Source: Rubrivivax sp. (lineage in GTDB: Bacteria; Pseudomonadota; Gammaproteobacteria; Burkholderiales; Burkholderiaceae). Taken from it: a stretch of 37,029 nucleotides of DNA. The translations under genes were made by a program, and so were the position numbers. The stretch lies in NCBI GenBank assembly GCA_016790225.1, contig JAEUOZ010000018.1, positions 1 to 37,029 of the forward strand, written 5' to 3'. This document shows positions 18,057 to 25,922 of the stretch, one piece after another. The first letter of the stretch is position 1; every line of letters begins with the position of its first letter. The notes under the pieces are model-generated. The model had not been told where the DNA came from. It ran no database searches and was given only the letters and a program-made list of their open reading frames with translations.

Positions 18057-18263
18057 CCATCAGCAATGACCCCTGAGCTGAAGCCCGTCCACCGGCGAGG
18101 CCGCGTTGCTGATGGCTGGTCTGGGACAAACCCCATCATGGTTTGCTCCATTTGATTGATGTGATTGATGTCTTAACGTCGATCTCCGTGATGGCCTCCT
18201 GCGAGGTCCGTCACCTTCAAGACCGCGAAATGGGCCAACCCAGGCGCGCCGTTGATCAATCAC
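18057..18263. promoter_or_regulatory. Repeat-rich divergent control region (lacI / transporter operon)
   Basis: Three symmetric or repeated elements are visible. CCATCAGCAA (18057-18066) is inverted as TTGCTGATGG (18106-18115). TGATTGATG is repeated in tandem at 18153-18161 and 18162-18170. GTGATTGAT (18161-18169) recurs inverted as ATCAATCAC (18255-18263), just upstream of the binding-protein gene and overlapping a TTGATCAA palindrome. Such pairs are plausible operators for the LacI-type regulator, possibly with DNA looping. No convincing -35/-10 pair was identified. Confidence 0.5.
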
Positions 18264-18275
18264 TGGAGACTGAAG

Positions 18276-19598
18276 ATGAACCCCTTCCATCGGGCGGCCG
18301 CTGCGGCCGCGGCCTCTCTGGTCCTTGTCGCTGGCGCCCAGGCGCAGGACAAGACCATCACCCTGTGCTGGGCCGCCTGGGACCCGGCCAACGCACTGGT
18401 CGAGTTGAGCAAGGACTTCACCGCCAAGACCGGCGTGAAGATGAAGTTCGAGTTTGTGCCCTGGCCGAACTTTGCCGACCGCATGCTCAACGAGCTCAAC
18501 AGCAAGGGCAAGCTGTGCGATCTGATCATCGGCGACAGCCAGTGGATCGGCGGCGCGGCTGACAGCGGCCACTATGTCAAGCTCAATGACTTCTTCGCGA
18601 AGGAAGGCATCAAGATGTCCGACTTCGCTGCGCCTACGGTCACCGGTTATGCCGAGTGGCCCAAGGGCACGCCGAACTACTGGGGTCTGCCGGCGATGGC
18701 CGATTCGGTGGGCTGGACCTACCGCAAGGACTGGTTCGCCAGGACTGAGCTGCAAGCCGAGTTCAGGAAGAAGCACAACCGCGATCTGGCGCCGCCCAAG
18801 ACCTGGACCGAACTCAAGCAGATCTCTGAATTCTTCCAGGGCCGCATGATTGACGGCAAGAAGGTCTACGGCGCCTACATGTTCACCGAACGGGGCAGCG
18901 AAGGCATCACCATGGGCGTGACCAACGCGCTGATCCCGTTTGGCTTCAAGTATCAGGATCCCAAGAAGCCGTATGCCATGGACGGCTTCGTCAACTCCGC
19001 TGACGCGATCAAGGGCCTGGAGTTCTACAAGTCCCTCGTCAAGGGCAGCATGCCCCCGGGCCTGACCAACGCCTACATGGGCGAAGGCCTGGACGCCTTC
19101 AAGTCGGGCCAGGTGGCCATGATGATGAACTGGTACGCCTTCTTCCCGGGCCTGAACAAGGACCCGAACGTGGGCGGCGCCAGGATCGGCTTCTTCCCCA
19201 ACCCGTCAGAGAAGGTCAAGGGCGTGCAGCTCGGCGGCCAGGGGATCTCGGTGGTCTCGTACTCCAGCAACCGCAACGAAGCGCTGCAGTACATCAAGTG
19301 GTTTGCCGACCCCGCCGTGCAGCAGAAGTGGCAGGACATCGGCGGGTCTTCGGCGTCCAAGGCGGTGCTCAACGCACCGGGCTATGCGCGGAGCTCGCCC
19401 TTCGCCGCGGGCTTCCTGGAATCGATGAACATGGTGGTGGACTTCTGGGCCGAGCCGACCTATGCCCAGTTGCTGCTGGCCATGCAGCGGCGCATGCACG
19501 ACTACGTGGTGGCCGACAAGGGCACCGCCAAGGAAGCGCTGGACGGGCTGGTGGCTGACTGGAAGAAGGTGTTCAGGGAGGACGGGAAGCTGAAGTAA
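18276..19598 (+). CDS. ABC transporter sugar/polyol-binding protein (family 1)
   Basis: A 440-residue periplasmic protein. The signal peptide FHRAAAAAAASLVLVAGAQAQ precedes the mature start DKTITLCWAAWDPANALVEL. Segments typical of family 1 solute-binding proteins follow: FTAKTGVKMKFEFVPW, LCDLIIGDSQW, and AFKSGQVAMMMNW. It delivers the ligand to the two permeases encoded next. The start at 18276 has GGAG at 18265-18268 and fits the signal peptide; an in-frame ATG 24 bases earlier lacks this. First gene of an eight-gene operon divergent from lacI. The ligand cannot be read from sequence; the two-ATPase layout recalls glycerol transporters (GlpSTPQV of rhizobia), while DhaK/DhaL point to a ketose or polyol route. 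Confidence 0.9.
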   Translation: MNPFHRAAAAAAASLVLVAGAQAQDKTITLCWAAWDPANALVELSKDFTAKTGVKMKFEFVPWPNFADRMLNELNSKGKLCDLIIGDSQWIGGAADSGHYVKLNDFFAKEGIKMSDFAAPTVTGYAEWPKGTPNYWGLPAMADSVGWTYRKDWFARTELQAEFRKKHNRDLAPPKTWTELKQISEFFQGRMIDGKKVYGAYMFTERGSEGITMGVTNALIPFGFKYQDPKKPYAMDGFVNSADAIKGLEFYKSLVKGSMPPGLTNAYMGEGLDAFKSGQVAMMMNWYAFFPGLNKDPNVGGARIGFFPNPSEKVKGVQLGGQGISVVSYSSNRNEALQYIKWFADPAVQQKWQDIGGSSASKAVLNAPGYARSSPFAAGFLESMNMVVDFWAEPTYAQLLLAMQRRMHDYVVADKGTAKEALDGLVADWKKVFREDGKLK

Positions 19599-19609
19599 GC
19601 GGCAGCGGC

Positions 19610-19637
19610 GGCCCTGGGGTGCAACAGCCCCGGGGCC
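19610..19637 (+). other. Intercistronic stem-loop after the binding-protein gene
   Basis: GGCCCTGGGG (19610-19619) pairs with CCCCGGGGCC (19628-19637), ten pairs with one G-U, around the 8-base loop TGCAACAG. It lies 11 bases after the stop codon and lacks a T-run. In many ABC operons such a stem protects the binding-protein mRNA so that this protein outnumbers the permeases. Confidence 0.6.
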
Positions 19638-19668
19638 AATTCCCGAAGACCTGCCCAAGACAGCCTTC

Positions 19669-20625
19669 ATGAGCCTCAGCGAAACACCCCTGGCCCAGGC
19701 GCTCGCCCGGTCCACGCCGGCACCCGTGGCCGCGCGCATGCGCGGCCTGTCGGACCGCAGCGTGGCCTGGCTCTTCATCGGCCCGACGATGCTGCTGCTG
19801 CTGGCCATCAACATCTTTCCGCTGATCTGGACCATCAGGCTTTCGTTCACCAACTTCCGCGCCAACCGGCCCAATGCCGAGGTGCTGGGCGTGGGCCTGG
19901 ACAACTACATCGCCGTGCTGACCAACCCCGACATCTGGGTTGCCATGCAGACCACGGCGCACTTTCTGTTCTGGACCATCCTGCTGCAGGTCCTGATCGG
20001 GTTCACGCTGGCCTGGCTGATCGACCGCAAGTTTCGCGGCCACGGCTTCTGGACCACCCTGATCCTCATTCCGATGATGTTGTCGCCCGCCGTGGTGGGC
20101 AACTTCTGGGCCTTCCTCTACCAGCCCCAGATGGGCCTGTTCAACTACGTGGTCGGCTTCCTGGGTGGCGTGCCGCCGTCGTCGTTCGCGATGCTCGGCG
20201 AGGTTGACCTGGCACCCTGGGCCATCGTGATCGTCGACACCTGGATGTGGACGCCCTACGTGATGCTGATCTGCCTGGCCGGCCTTCGCAGCATCCCCGA
20301 CTACATCTACGAGGCCGCGGAGGTCGACCGCGCCTCGGCCTGGCGGCAGTTCTGGTCCATCACGCTGCCGATGGTGCTGCCCTTCGTGATGCTGGCAGTG
20401 CTGTTCCGCGGCATCGAGAACTTCAAGATGTTCGACATGGTGAACCTGCTCACCTCGGGCGGGCCAGGGTCGGTCACCGAGCTGGCCTCGATCACGCTCA
20501 AGCGCGAGGCTTTCGAGAAGTGGCGAACCGGCTATGCCTCGGCGTTTGCCGTCACCTTGTTCGTCGCGGTGTTCGGCCTGGCCAACATCTATGTCAAGGC
20601 GCTCAACGCCGTGAAGAACCGCTGA
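19669..20625 (+). CDS. ABC transporter permease, MalF/UgpA-like
   Basis: A 318-residue inner-membrane protein with about six spans. The first follows SVAWLFIGPTMLLLLAINIF. The cytoplasmic EAA loop that docks the ATPase reads YEAAEVDRASAWRQFWSITLP. The C-terminal part GGPGSVTELASITLKREAF is typical of sugar permeases. It pairs with the second permease encoded 19 bases downstream to form the channel. The ATG at 19669 is preceded by a 70-base gap holding the stem-loop. Confidence 0.92.
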   Translation: MSLSETPLAQALARSTPAPVAARMRGLSDRSVAWLFIGPTMLLLLAINIFPLIWTIRLSFTNFRANRPNAEVLGVGLDNYIAVLTNPDIWVAMQTTAHFLFWTILLQVLIGFTLAWLIDRKFRGHGFWTTLILIPMMLSPAVVGNFWAFLYQPQMGLFNYVVGFLGGVPPSSFAMLGEVDLAPWAIVIVDTWMWTPYVMLICLAGLRSIPDYIYEAAEVDRASAWRQFWSITLPMVLPFVMLAVLFRGIENFKMFDMVNLLTSGGPGSVTELASITLKREAFEKWRTGYASAFAVTLFVAVFGLANIYVKALNAVKNR

Positions 20626-20644
20626 TCGCACCCGGGCACGCACC

Positions 20645-21601
20645 ATGAAGGCAGGCATCAGCACCGCGCATTCCGTTGTCGAGCCCAGCGCCGGCACGCG
20701 CATCGTGGCCGGCGTGCTGGTGGCGCTGTACGCGCTCATCACCATCGTGCCCCTGGCGTGGATCATCATGACCGCGTTCAAGACACCGGCCGATGCGATC
20801 AGCTATCCGCCCAAGCTGGTCTTCACGCCCAGCACCGAAGGCTTCTGCAACCTCTTCACCACGCGTTCGCGGCAGACGCCGGAGTACATCGCGCAACTTC
20901 CGCCACCGGACAGCGCCTGCGAAGAGAACGCACGCGCCGCCAACATGGTGGTGGTGGGTCCTTCCAACTACGCGCCGCGCTTCGTCAATTCGCTCATCAT
21001 CGCGGTGGGCTCGACGATTCTCTCGGTCGGGCTGGGGGTGATGGCGGCTTACGCCTTCTCGCGCTTCAAGGTGCCCTTGAAGGACGACCTGCTGTTCTTC
21101 ATCCTGTCCACTCGCATGATGCCGCCCATCGCGGTGGCCATCCCCATCTTCCTGATGTACCGCGAGCTGGGCCTGTCAGATACGCGGTTAGGCATGATCC
21201 TGCTGTACAGCGCGGTCAACGTCTCGCTGGCCGTGTGGCTGCTCAAGGGCTTCATCGACGAGATCCCGCGTGAGTACGAAGAGGCCGCCATGGTGGACGG
21301 CTATACGCGGCTGCAGGCCTTCCGCAAGGTGGTGCTGCCGCAGGCCACCACCGGCATCGTGGCCACGGCCATCTTCTGCCTGATCTTTGCCTGGAACGAG
21401 TACGCCTTCGCCGTGCTGCTGACCTCGGGCACGGCACAGACGGCGCCGCCCTTCATTCCCATCATCATCGGCGAAGGCGGGCAGGACTGGCCGGCGGTCG
21501 CCGCCGGCACGACGCTGTTCCTGGTGCCCATCCTCGTCTTCACCATCCTGCTGCGCAAACACCTGCTTCGTGGCATCACCTTCGGAGCGGTGCGCAAGTG
21601 A
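20645..21601 (+). CDS. ABC transporter permease, MalG/UgpE-like
   Basis: A 318-residue inner-membrane protein with about six spans. After TM1 (VLVALYALITIVPLAWIIMT) there is a larger periplasmic loop, ~50 residues longer than in many MalG-type permeases, containing two Cys (EGFCNLF and PDSACEEN). The EAA loop reads YEEAAMVDGYTRLQAFRKVVLP. Its TGA overlaps the GTG start of the 61-residue membrane protein. It forms the second half of the channel. Confidence 0.92.
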   Translation: MKAGISTAHSVVEPSAGTRIVAGVLVALYALITIVPLAWIIMTAFKTPADAISYPPKLVFTPSTEGFCNLFTTRSRQTPEYIAQLPPPDSACEENARAANMVVVGPSNYAPRFVNSLIIAVGSTILSVGLGVMAAYAFSRFKVPLKDDLLFFILSTRMMPPIAVAIPIFLMYRELGLSDTRLGMILLYSAVNVSLAVWLLKGFIDEIPREYEEAAMVDGYTRLQAFRKVVLPQATTGIVATAIFCLIFAWNEYAFAVLLTSGTAQTAPPFIPIIIGEGGQDWPAVAAGTTLFLVPILVFTILLRKHLLRGITFGAVRK

Positions 21602-21783
21602 AAACCTCGTCCTGGCCCAAGGCGCTGCGGCGTGGCCCGATGGAGATGCTGGCCTGCGTGGTGATTGCACTGGGCATCTTCATGATGCTGCAACCTTTTG
21701 CGCTGGTCCTCTACACCTGGTCGTTCGTGACCACGCTGCTGGGCACCGTGATGTTCATGGTGGTCTCCAAGTTTCCTGACTGA
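21598..21783 (+). CDS. Small two-span membrane protein in the ABC operon
   Basis: A 61-residue protein starting at a GTG that overlaps the permease stop as GTGA. It has two hydrophobic spans, at ~17-36 (EMLACVVIALGIFMMLQPF) and ~38-57 (LYTWSFVTTLLGTVMFMVVS), joined by a very short turn. It ends 10 bases before the first ATPase gene. Small membrane proteins occur at this place in some glycerol-type ABC operons; I do not recognise this one as a named family. Tight coupling on both sides suggests a transporter accessory subunit rather than a chance frame. Confidence 0.7.
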   Translation: MKTSSWPKALRRGPMEMLACVVIALGIFMMLQPFALVLYTWSFVTTLLGTVMFMVVSKFPD

Positions 21784-21793
21784 GACCGCTGCG

Positions 21794-22960
21794 ATGGCCC
21801 AGATCCGCGTTCATGAACTGCACAAGGCCTTTGCCGAGTTCACGGCCGTGCAGAACTCCAGCTTCACGGTGCGGGATGGTGAGTTCTTCTGCCTGCTCGG
21901 CCCCTCGGGCTGCGGCAAGACGACCACGCTGCGCATGATCGCGGGGCTCGAACTGCCGACCTCAGGGCAGGTCTTCCTGGGCGATGAAGACGTGAGCTTC
22001 AAGCGCGCTTCAGAGCGTGACATCGCGTTTTGCTTTCAGATGTTTGCGCTGTACCCGCACATGAACGTACGGCAGAACATGAGCTTCTCCTTGGTCTCCC
22101 AAGGCGTGCCCAAGGCCGAGATCAAGGCCCGGGTCGAAGAGGCGGCCGCCATCCTGCGTATCACCCCGCTGCTGAATGCCTCGGTGTCGGGCCTGTCGAG
22201 CGGGGACCGCCAGCGCGTCGCACTCGGCCGGGCCATTGTGCGCAAGCCCATGGCCTTCCTGATGGACGAGCCGCTGGGCGCGCTGGACGCCGAGTTCCGG
22301 GAGGTGATGTGCCACGAGTTGCGCGCCTTGCATGAGCGCCTGCATGCCACCACGGTCGTCGTCACGCATGACCAGACCGAGGCCATGTCCATGGCCGACA
22401 CCATCGCCATCATGAACGGCGGCGTGATTGAACAGTTGGGTGCCCCGATGGAGGTCTACGAGCGACCGGCCAGCGTCTTCGTGGCGGACTTTGTCGGCTC
22501 GCCGGCCATGAACTTTCTGCCCTTCGAGGCGGCGCTGAACGAGGGCACGCAGACAGTGCAGATCGGCGCGGCCCAGGTGGGCGTGCCGGCCTTGCGCCAG
22601 GCCGTGCCGCACAGTGCCCTGCTGTGCGGCGTCAGGCCCGAGCATGTGCGCCTGTCCGACGATGCCGCCTTGCGTGCCGAGGTGTTGGGCACGGAGTACC
22701 TGGGCATCAGCCAGATCGTCACCCTGGCCACGGCCAGCGGCACCACGCTGCGCGCCAAGGTGCACGCCGATGCGCCCGTGGCGCGAGGTGATCACGTGGG
22801 CCTGCACTTCGACGCCTCCGCGGTATCGCTCTTCGACCAGGCCAGCGGGCGGGTCTTGAAGACGGCGCGGGACGACGTCCCGCTGCTCGCGCTGCACCGT
22901 CGACAGCGGCGTGGCCAGCCCATCGGCAAGCCGCCCGCCGCCGGAGCGCCGCATGGCTGA
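21794..22960 (+). CDS. ABC transporter ATPase 1 (glycerol/sugar type)
   Basis: A 388-residue ATPase of the sugar-transporter (MalK/UgpC) class. Walker A is GPSGCGKTT (36-44), Q-loop FCFQMFALYPHMNV, signature LSSGDRQRVALGRA (134-147), Walker B AFLMDEP (154-160) and H-loop VVVTHDQTEAM. The signature is LSSGD rather than LSGGQ. The C-terminal ~150 residues form a TOBE/OB-type regulatory domain (CGVRPEHVRL). It overlaps the second ATPase gene by 8 bases. Two different ATPases suggest an asymmetric heterodimer. Confidence 0.93.
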   Translation: MAQIRVHELHKAFAEFTAVQNSSFTVRDGEFFCLLGPSGCGKTTTLRMIAGLELPTSGQVFLGDEDVSFKRASERDIAFCFQMFALYPHMNVRQNMSFSLVSQGVPKAEIKARVEEAAAILRITPLLNASVSGLSSGDRQRVALGRAIVRKPMAFLMDEPLGALDAEFREVMCHELRALHERLHATTVVVTHDQTEAMSMADTIAIMNGGVIEQLGAPMEVYERPASVFVADFVGSPAMNFLPFEAALNEGTQTVQIGAAQVGVPALRQAVPHSALLCGVRPEHVRLSDDAALRAEVLGTEYLGISQIVTLATASGTTLRAKVHADAPVARGDHVGLHFDASAVSLFDQASGRVLKTARDDVPLLALHRRQRRGQPIGKPPAAGAPHG

Positions 22961-23981
22961 TCTTCGACTGCAGGGCGTGGGCAAGCGCTTCGGCGAGGTG
23001 CAGGCCGTGAAGGATCTTGATCTGGAGATCCGCAGCGGCGAATTCATTGTGCTGCTGGGCCCCAGCGGCGCCGGCAAGACGACCACCCTGCGGCTCGTGG
23101 CCGGCCTGGAACGGCCCGATGCCGGCAGCGTGTGGATCGGCGGTCAGGATGTCACGGCGTTCGCGCCGGCTCTGCGCGATGTGACCTTCGTCTTCCAGCA
23201 GTATTCGCTGTACCCGCACCTCACGGTCTACGAGAACCTGGCCTTCCCCTTGCGCTCGCCGATGCGCCCGACGCCGGCCGCCGAGATCGAGCGCAAGGTC
23301 CGCGAGGTGGCGCGCATGCTGCGCATCGAAGACAAGCTGCAGAACCCGGCGACCCGGCTTTCCGGCGGCCAGATGCAACGGGTGGCGATCGGCCGCGCGC
23401 TGGTGCGCAACCCTTCTGTCACGCTGATGGACGAACCCTTGTCCTCACTGGACGCCAAGCTGCGCAACGACCTGCGCCTGGAGCTCAAGCGCATCCAGCA
23501 GGACATGGGCGCGACGATGCTTTACGTGACGCACGACCAGACCGAGGCGCTGACCATGGCCACGCGGGTGGGTGTGCTCGAGCAGGGCCGACTGGTGCAG
23601 CTGGACACCGCTCGCCGCATCTACGAAGACCCGGTCAGCAGCTACGTGGCATCGCGCCTGGGCTCCCCGCGCATCAATCTCGTCCCGCGCCAGGTGCTGG
23701 GCCTGCTGCCAGGCCCCGAGCGTGCGGCCACCATCGGCATCCGCTGCGAGCACCTTAGCCTGAACAGTGCGGCCGCCGATCCTGCTGAGCCCATGGCGCG
23801 GGTGCTGCGTGTTGAACGCCTGAGCGACCAGCACCTGGTGCATGTGCAGATCGCCGGCACCGAGCAGGAACTGGTCTCGGCCAGCACCACATCCACCGGT
23901 CTCGAACCCGGCGATGCGGTGAACCTGCGGATCCGAGGCGCGCTCTGGTTCGACGAAACCGGCCAACGCATTCCGGCTTGA
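22953..23981 (+). CDS. ABC transporter ATPase 2 (sugar type)
   Basis: A 342-residue ATPase with canonical motifs. Walker A is GPSGAGKTT (36-44), Q-loop FVFQQYSLYPHLTV, signature LSGGQMQRVAIGRALVR, Walker B VTLMDEPLSSLDAKL and H-loop YVTHDQTEALTM. A TOBE-like C-terminal part contains IGIRCEHLSL. The start at 22953 is chosen because MADLRLQGVGKRFG is the usual N-terminus of the class; a reading from 22911 would add 14 residues that belong to the overlap with ATPase 1. It works with ATPase 1 to drive import. Confidence 0.93.
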   Translation: MADLRLQGVGKRFGEVQAVKDLDLEIRSGEFIVLLGPSGAGKTTTLRLVAGLERPDAGSVWIGGQDVTAFAPALRDVTFVFQQYSLYPHLTVYENLAFPLRSPMRPTPAAEIERKVREVARMLRIEDKLQNPATRLSGGQMQRVAIGRALVRNPSVTLMDEPLSSLDAKLRNDLRLELKRIQQDMGATMLYVTHDQTEALTMATRVGVLEQGRLVQLDTARRIYEDPVSSYVASRLGSPRINLVPRQVLGLLPGPERAATIGIRCEHLSLNSAAADPAEPMARVLRVERLSDQHLVHVQIAGTEQELVSASTTSTGLEPGDAVNLRIRGALWFDETGQRIPA

Positions 23982-24010
23982 CTTCACAGCCACCCCACCG
24001 AGCAGTCCCC

Positions 24011-24610
24011 ATGAACCACCTGCCTCTCATCCAAGCGGCCACGCAGACACTGATCGATCACGTGGACGAACTCACCGCGCTGGACCAGGCCATCGGTGAT
24101 GGCGATCACGGCCTGAACATGCGGCGCGGTGCTCTGGCCATCCAGGCCAAGCTGGAGCTGCTGGCCACGCAGAGCTTCAACGAAGCGCTCAAGACCATGG
24201 GCCTGACCTGCATGTCCACCATCGGGGGTTCTTCAGGCCCGGTCTTCGGCACCCTGCTGGTCACCCTGGGCCGGGAATTGCCAGCGCAGCCCGTCACGGC
24301 CGACGTCGCCCGCGCGCTGGATGTCAGCATCAAGGCGCTGACCCGCCTGGGCAAGGCCGAGGTCGGCCAGAAGACCCTGCTCGACGTGCTGGACCCGGTG
24401 CGCCAGCTGCTGGCATCTGCCGGCGACCTCAAGGGCGCCGAACTGCTGGCCCAGGTCCGCCAGTGCGCTGACGACAGCGTGCGGGCCACGGCCAGCATGG
24501 AAGCGGGTCGGGGACGTTCTTCGTTTCTCGGCGAGCGCGCCCTGGGCCATGTGGACCCCGGCTCGCGTTCGATGGCCTTGATCATCGGCAGCGTCTGCGG
24601 CGCACTTTGA
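24011..24610 (+). CDS. dhaL: Dihydroxyacetone kinase subunit DhaL
   Basis: A 199-residue protein of normal DhaL length. The Mg-ADP site motif LDQAIGDGDHGLNMRRG contains D25, D30 and D32. TIGGSSGPVFGTLL (70-83) and a C-terminal LGHVDPGSRS complete the nucleotide site. In the PTS-type kinase DhaL passes phosphate from DhaM to the ketose on DhaK, and in ATP-type enzymes the equivalent domain binds ATP. No dhaM, ptsI or ptsH lies in this window. The ATG at 24011 is preferred over an in-frame TTG at 23978. Confidence 0.9.
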   Translation: MNHLPLIQAATQTLIDHVDELTALDQAIGDGDHGLNMRRGALAIQAKLELLATQSFNEALKTMGLTCMSTIGGSSGPVFGTLLVTLGRELPAQPVTADVARALDVSIKALTRLGKAEVGQKTLLDVLDPVRQLLASAGDLKGAELLAQVRQCADDSVRATASMEAGRGRSSFLGERALGHVDPGSRSMALIIGSVCGAL

Positions 24611-24660
24611 TCTGCCGATGACGCGCCTCTGACCACTCAACCCGCCCCAGGGGACACGAA

Positions 24661-25650
24661 ATGAAAAAGCTCATCAATCATGTAGACACGGTCCTGAGCG
24701 AGTCACTGCAGGGCATGGCCGCGGCGCACGGCGACATCCTGCTGCTGGACCCCGAGATGCGCTTTGTGCGCCGGCGTGTGCTCAAGCCCGGCAAGGTGGG
24801 CCTCGTTTCAGGGGGCGGTTCCGGCCATGAGCCGCTGCATACGGGATTTGTCGGCCACGGCATGCTCGACGCCGCCTGCCCGGGACAGGTGTTCACCTCT
24901 CCAACACCCGACCAGATGCTCGATGCAGCCGAATCCGTCGACACTGGCGCTGGCGTGCTGTTCATCGTGAAGAACTACTCCGGCGACATGATGAACTTCC
25001 AGATGGCCGCCGAGATGCTGGATCGCGACAACGCGACCGTCATCGTCAACGACGACGTGGCCGTCGAGAACTCGACCTACACCACGGGCCGGCGCGGCGT
25101 GGCCGGCACGCTGCTGGTCGAGCGCATCGTGGGTGCGGCGGCCGAGCGAGGCGAAAGCCTGGCCGATCTGAAGGCGCTGGGCGATGCCGTGAACAAGAAT
25201 ACCGCCAGCATGGGCGTGGCCCTGACCTCGTGCATCGTCCCGGCCGCCGGCTCGCCGACCTTTCAGATCGGCCTGGACGAGATGGAGGTCGGTGTGGGCA
25301 TCCACGGCGAGCCCGGCCGACGACGCGTCAAGCTGACCAGCGCGGAAGCGATCGCCGCGGAACTCACAGGCTCGGTGCTGAAGGATCTCTCCTTGAAGCG
25401 CGGGCAAGAGGTCTTCCTGCTGATCAACGGCTTCGGCGGAACCCCCTTGATGGAGCTCTACGTGATGGTCCATGCCGCGCAGAAGGTCCTGGCCGGCGCC
25501 GGCATACAAGGCGTTCGCTACCTCACGGGCTCGTACGTGACCTCACTGGAAATGGCCGGCTGCTCGATCACCGTGTGCGCGGCCGACGCTTCGATGCTGG
25601 AGCTGTGGGACTCGCCGGTGCACACGGCCGCACTGCGCTGGGGGATGTAG
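24661..25650 (+). CDS. dhaK: Dihydroxyacetone kinase subunit DhaK, paralog 2
   Basis: A 329-residue DhaK-family protein with SGGGSGHEPLHTGFVG, PGQVFTSPTPDQM, IVKNYSGDMMNFQMA, NDDVAVENST and GVGIHGEPGR. His215 is the substrate-binding residue. It ends the transporter operon, 50 bases after dhaL, with a good ribosome-binding stretch (AGGGGA) before the ATG. The sequence is collinear with paralog 1 on the other side of the regulator. It may be the main partner of DhaL; the two paralogs could differ in ketose preference or one could be regulatory, as a DhaK-like subunit is in some systems. Confidence 0.92.
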   Translation: MKKLINHVDTVLSESLQGMAAAHGDILLLDPEMRFVRRRVLKPGKVGLVSGGGSGHEPLHTGFVGHGMLDAACPGQVFTSPTPDQMLDAAESVDTGAGVLFIVKNYSGDMMNFQMAAEMLDRDNATVIVNDDVAVENSTYTTGRRGVAGTLLVERIVGAAAERGESLADLKALGDAVNKNTASMGVALTSCIVPAAGSPTFQIGLDEMEVGVGIHGEPGRRRVKLTSAEAIAAELTGSVLKDLSLKRGQEVFLLINGFGGTPLMELYVMVHAAQKVLAGAGIQGVRYLTGSYVTSLEMAGCSITVCAADASMLELWDSPVHTAALRWGM

Positions 25651-25738
25651 CCCGTGAATTGACCGCCTCGTTCCGACGGTGATCGCCGGACCCTATCCGG
25701 TCATGCTGGCGGTGCACCGGGGCGCAGTCATCGACCGG

Positions 25739-25758
25739 GTCCGGTACAGTCACCGGAC
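25739..25758 (+). terminator. Candidate hairpin downstream of the transporter-dha operon
   Basis: GTCCGGT (25739-25745) pairs with ACCGGAC (25752-25758) around a 6-base loop, 88 bases after the last stop codon. No T-run follows. The rest of the 272-base gap before the next gene shows no other clear element. Confidence 0.35.
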
Positions 25759-25922
25759 TCCGGCACTTCAGACGGTCGCCAGGCCTCGGCGGCTTGCGTC
25801 TCGAGTCGGTCCGAGGAGGGCGCGAAGTCACGGTCCATCGTCTTGAGCCGCTGTGCGTCTGCTGAGCCGATCGTCAAGGCAAGGCTGACTGAACCTGCCT
25901 TGATCAGACAATCCTTCCTGAC

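Noticed and set aside
23978..24010. Earlier TTG start for DhaL
   Set aside because: The family N-terminus aligns with the ATG at 24011, and the TTG overlaps the ATPase stop codon without a clear ribosome-binding site.
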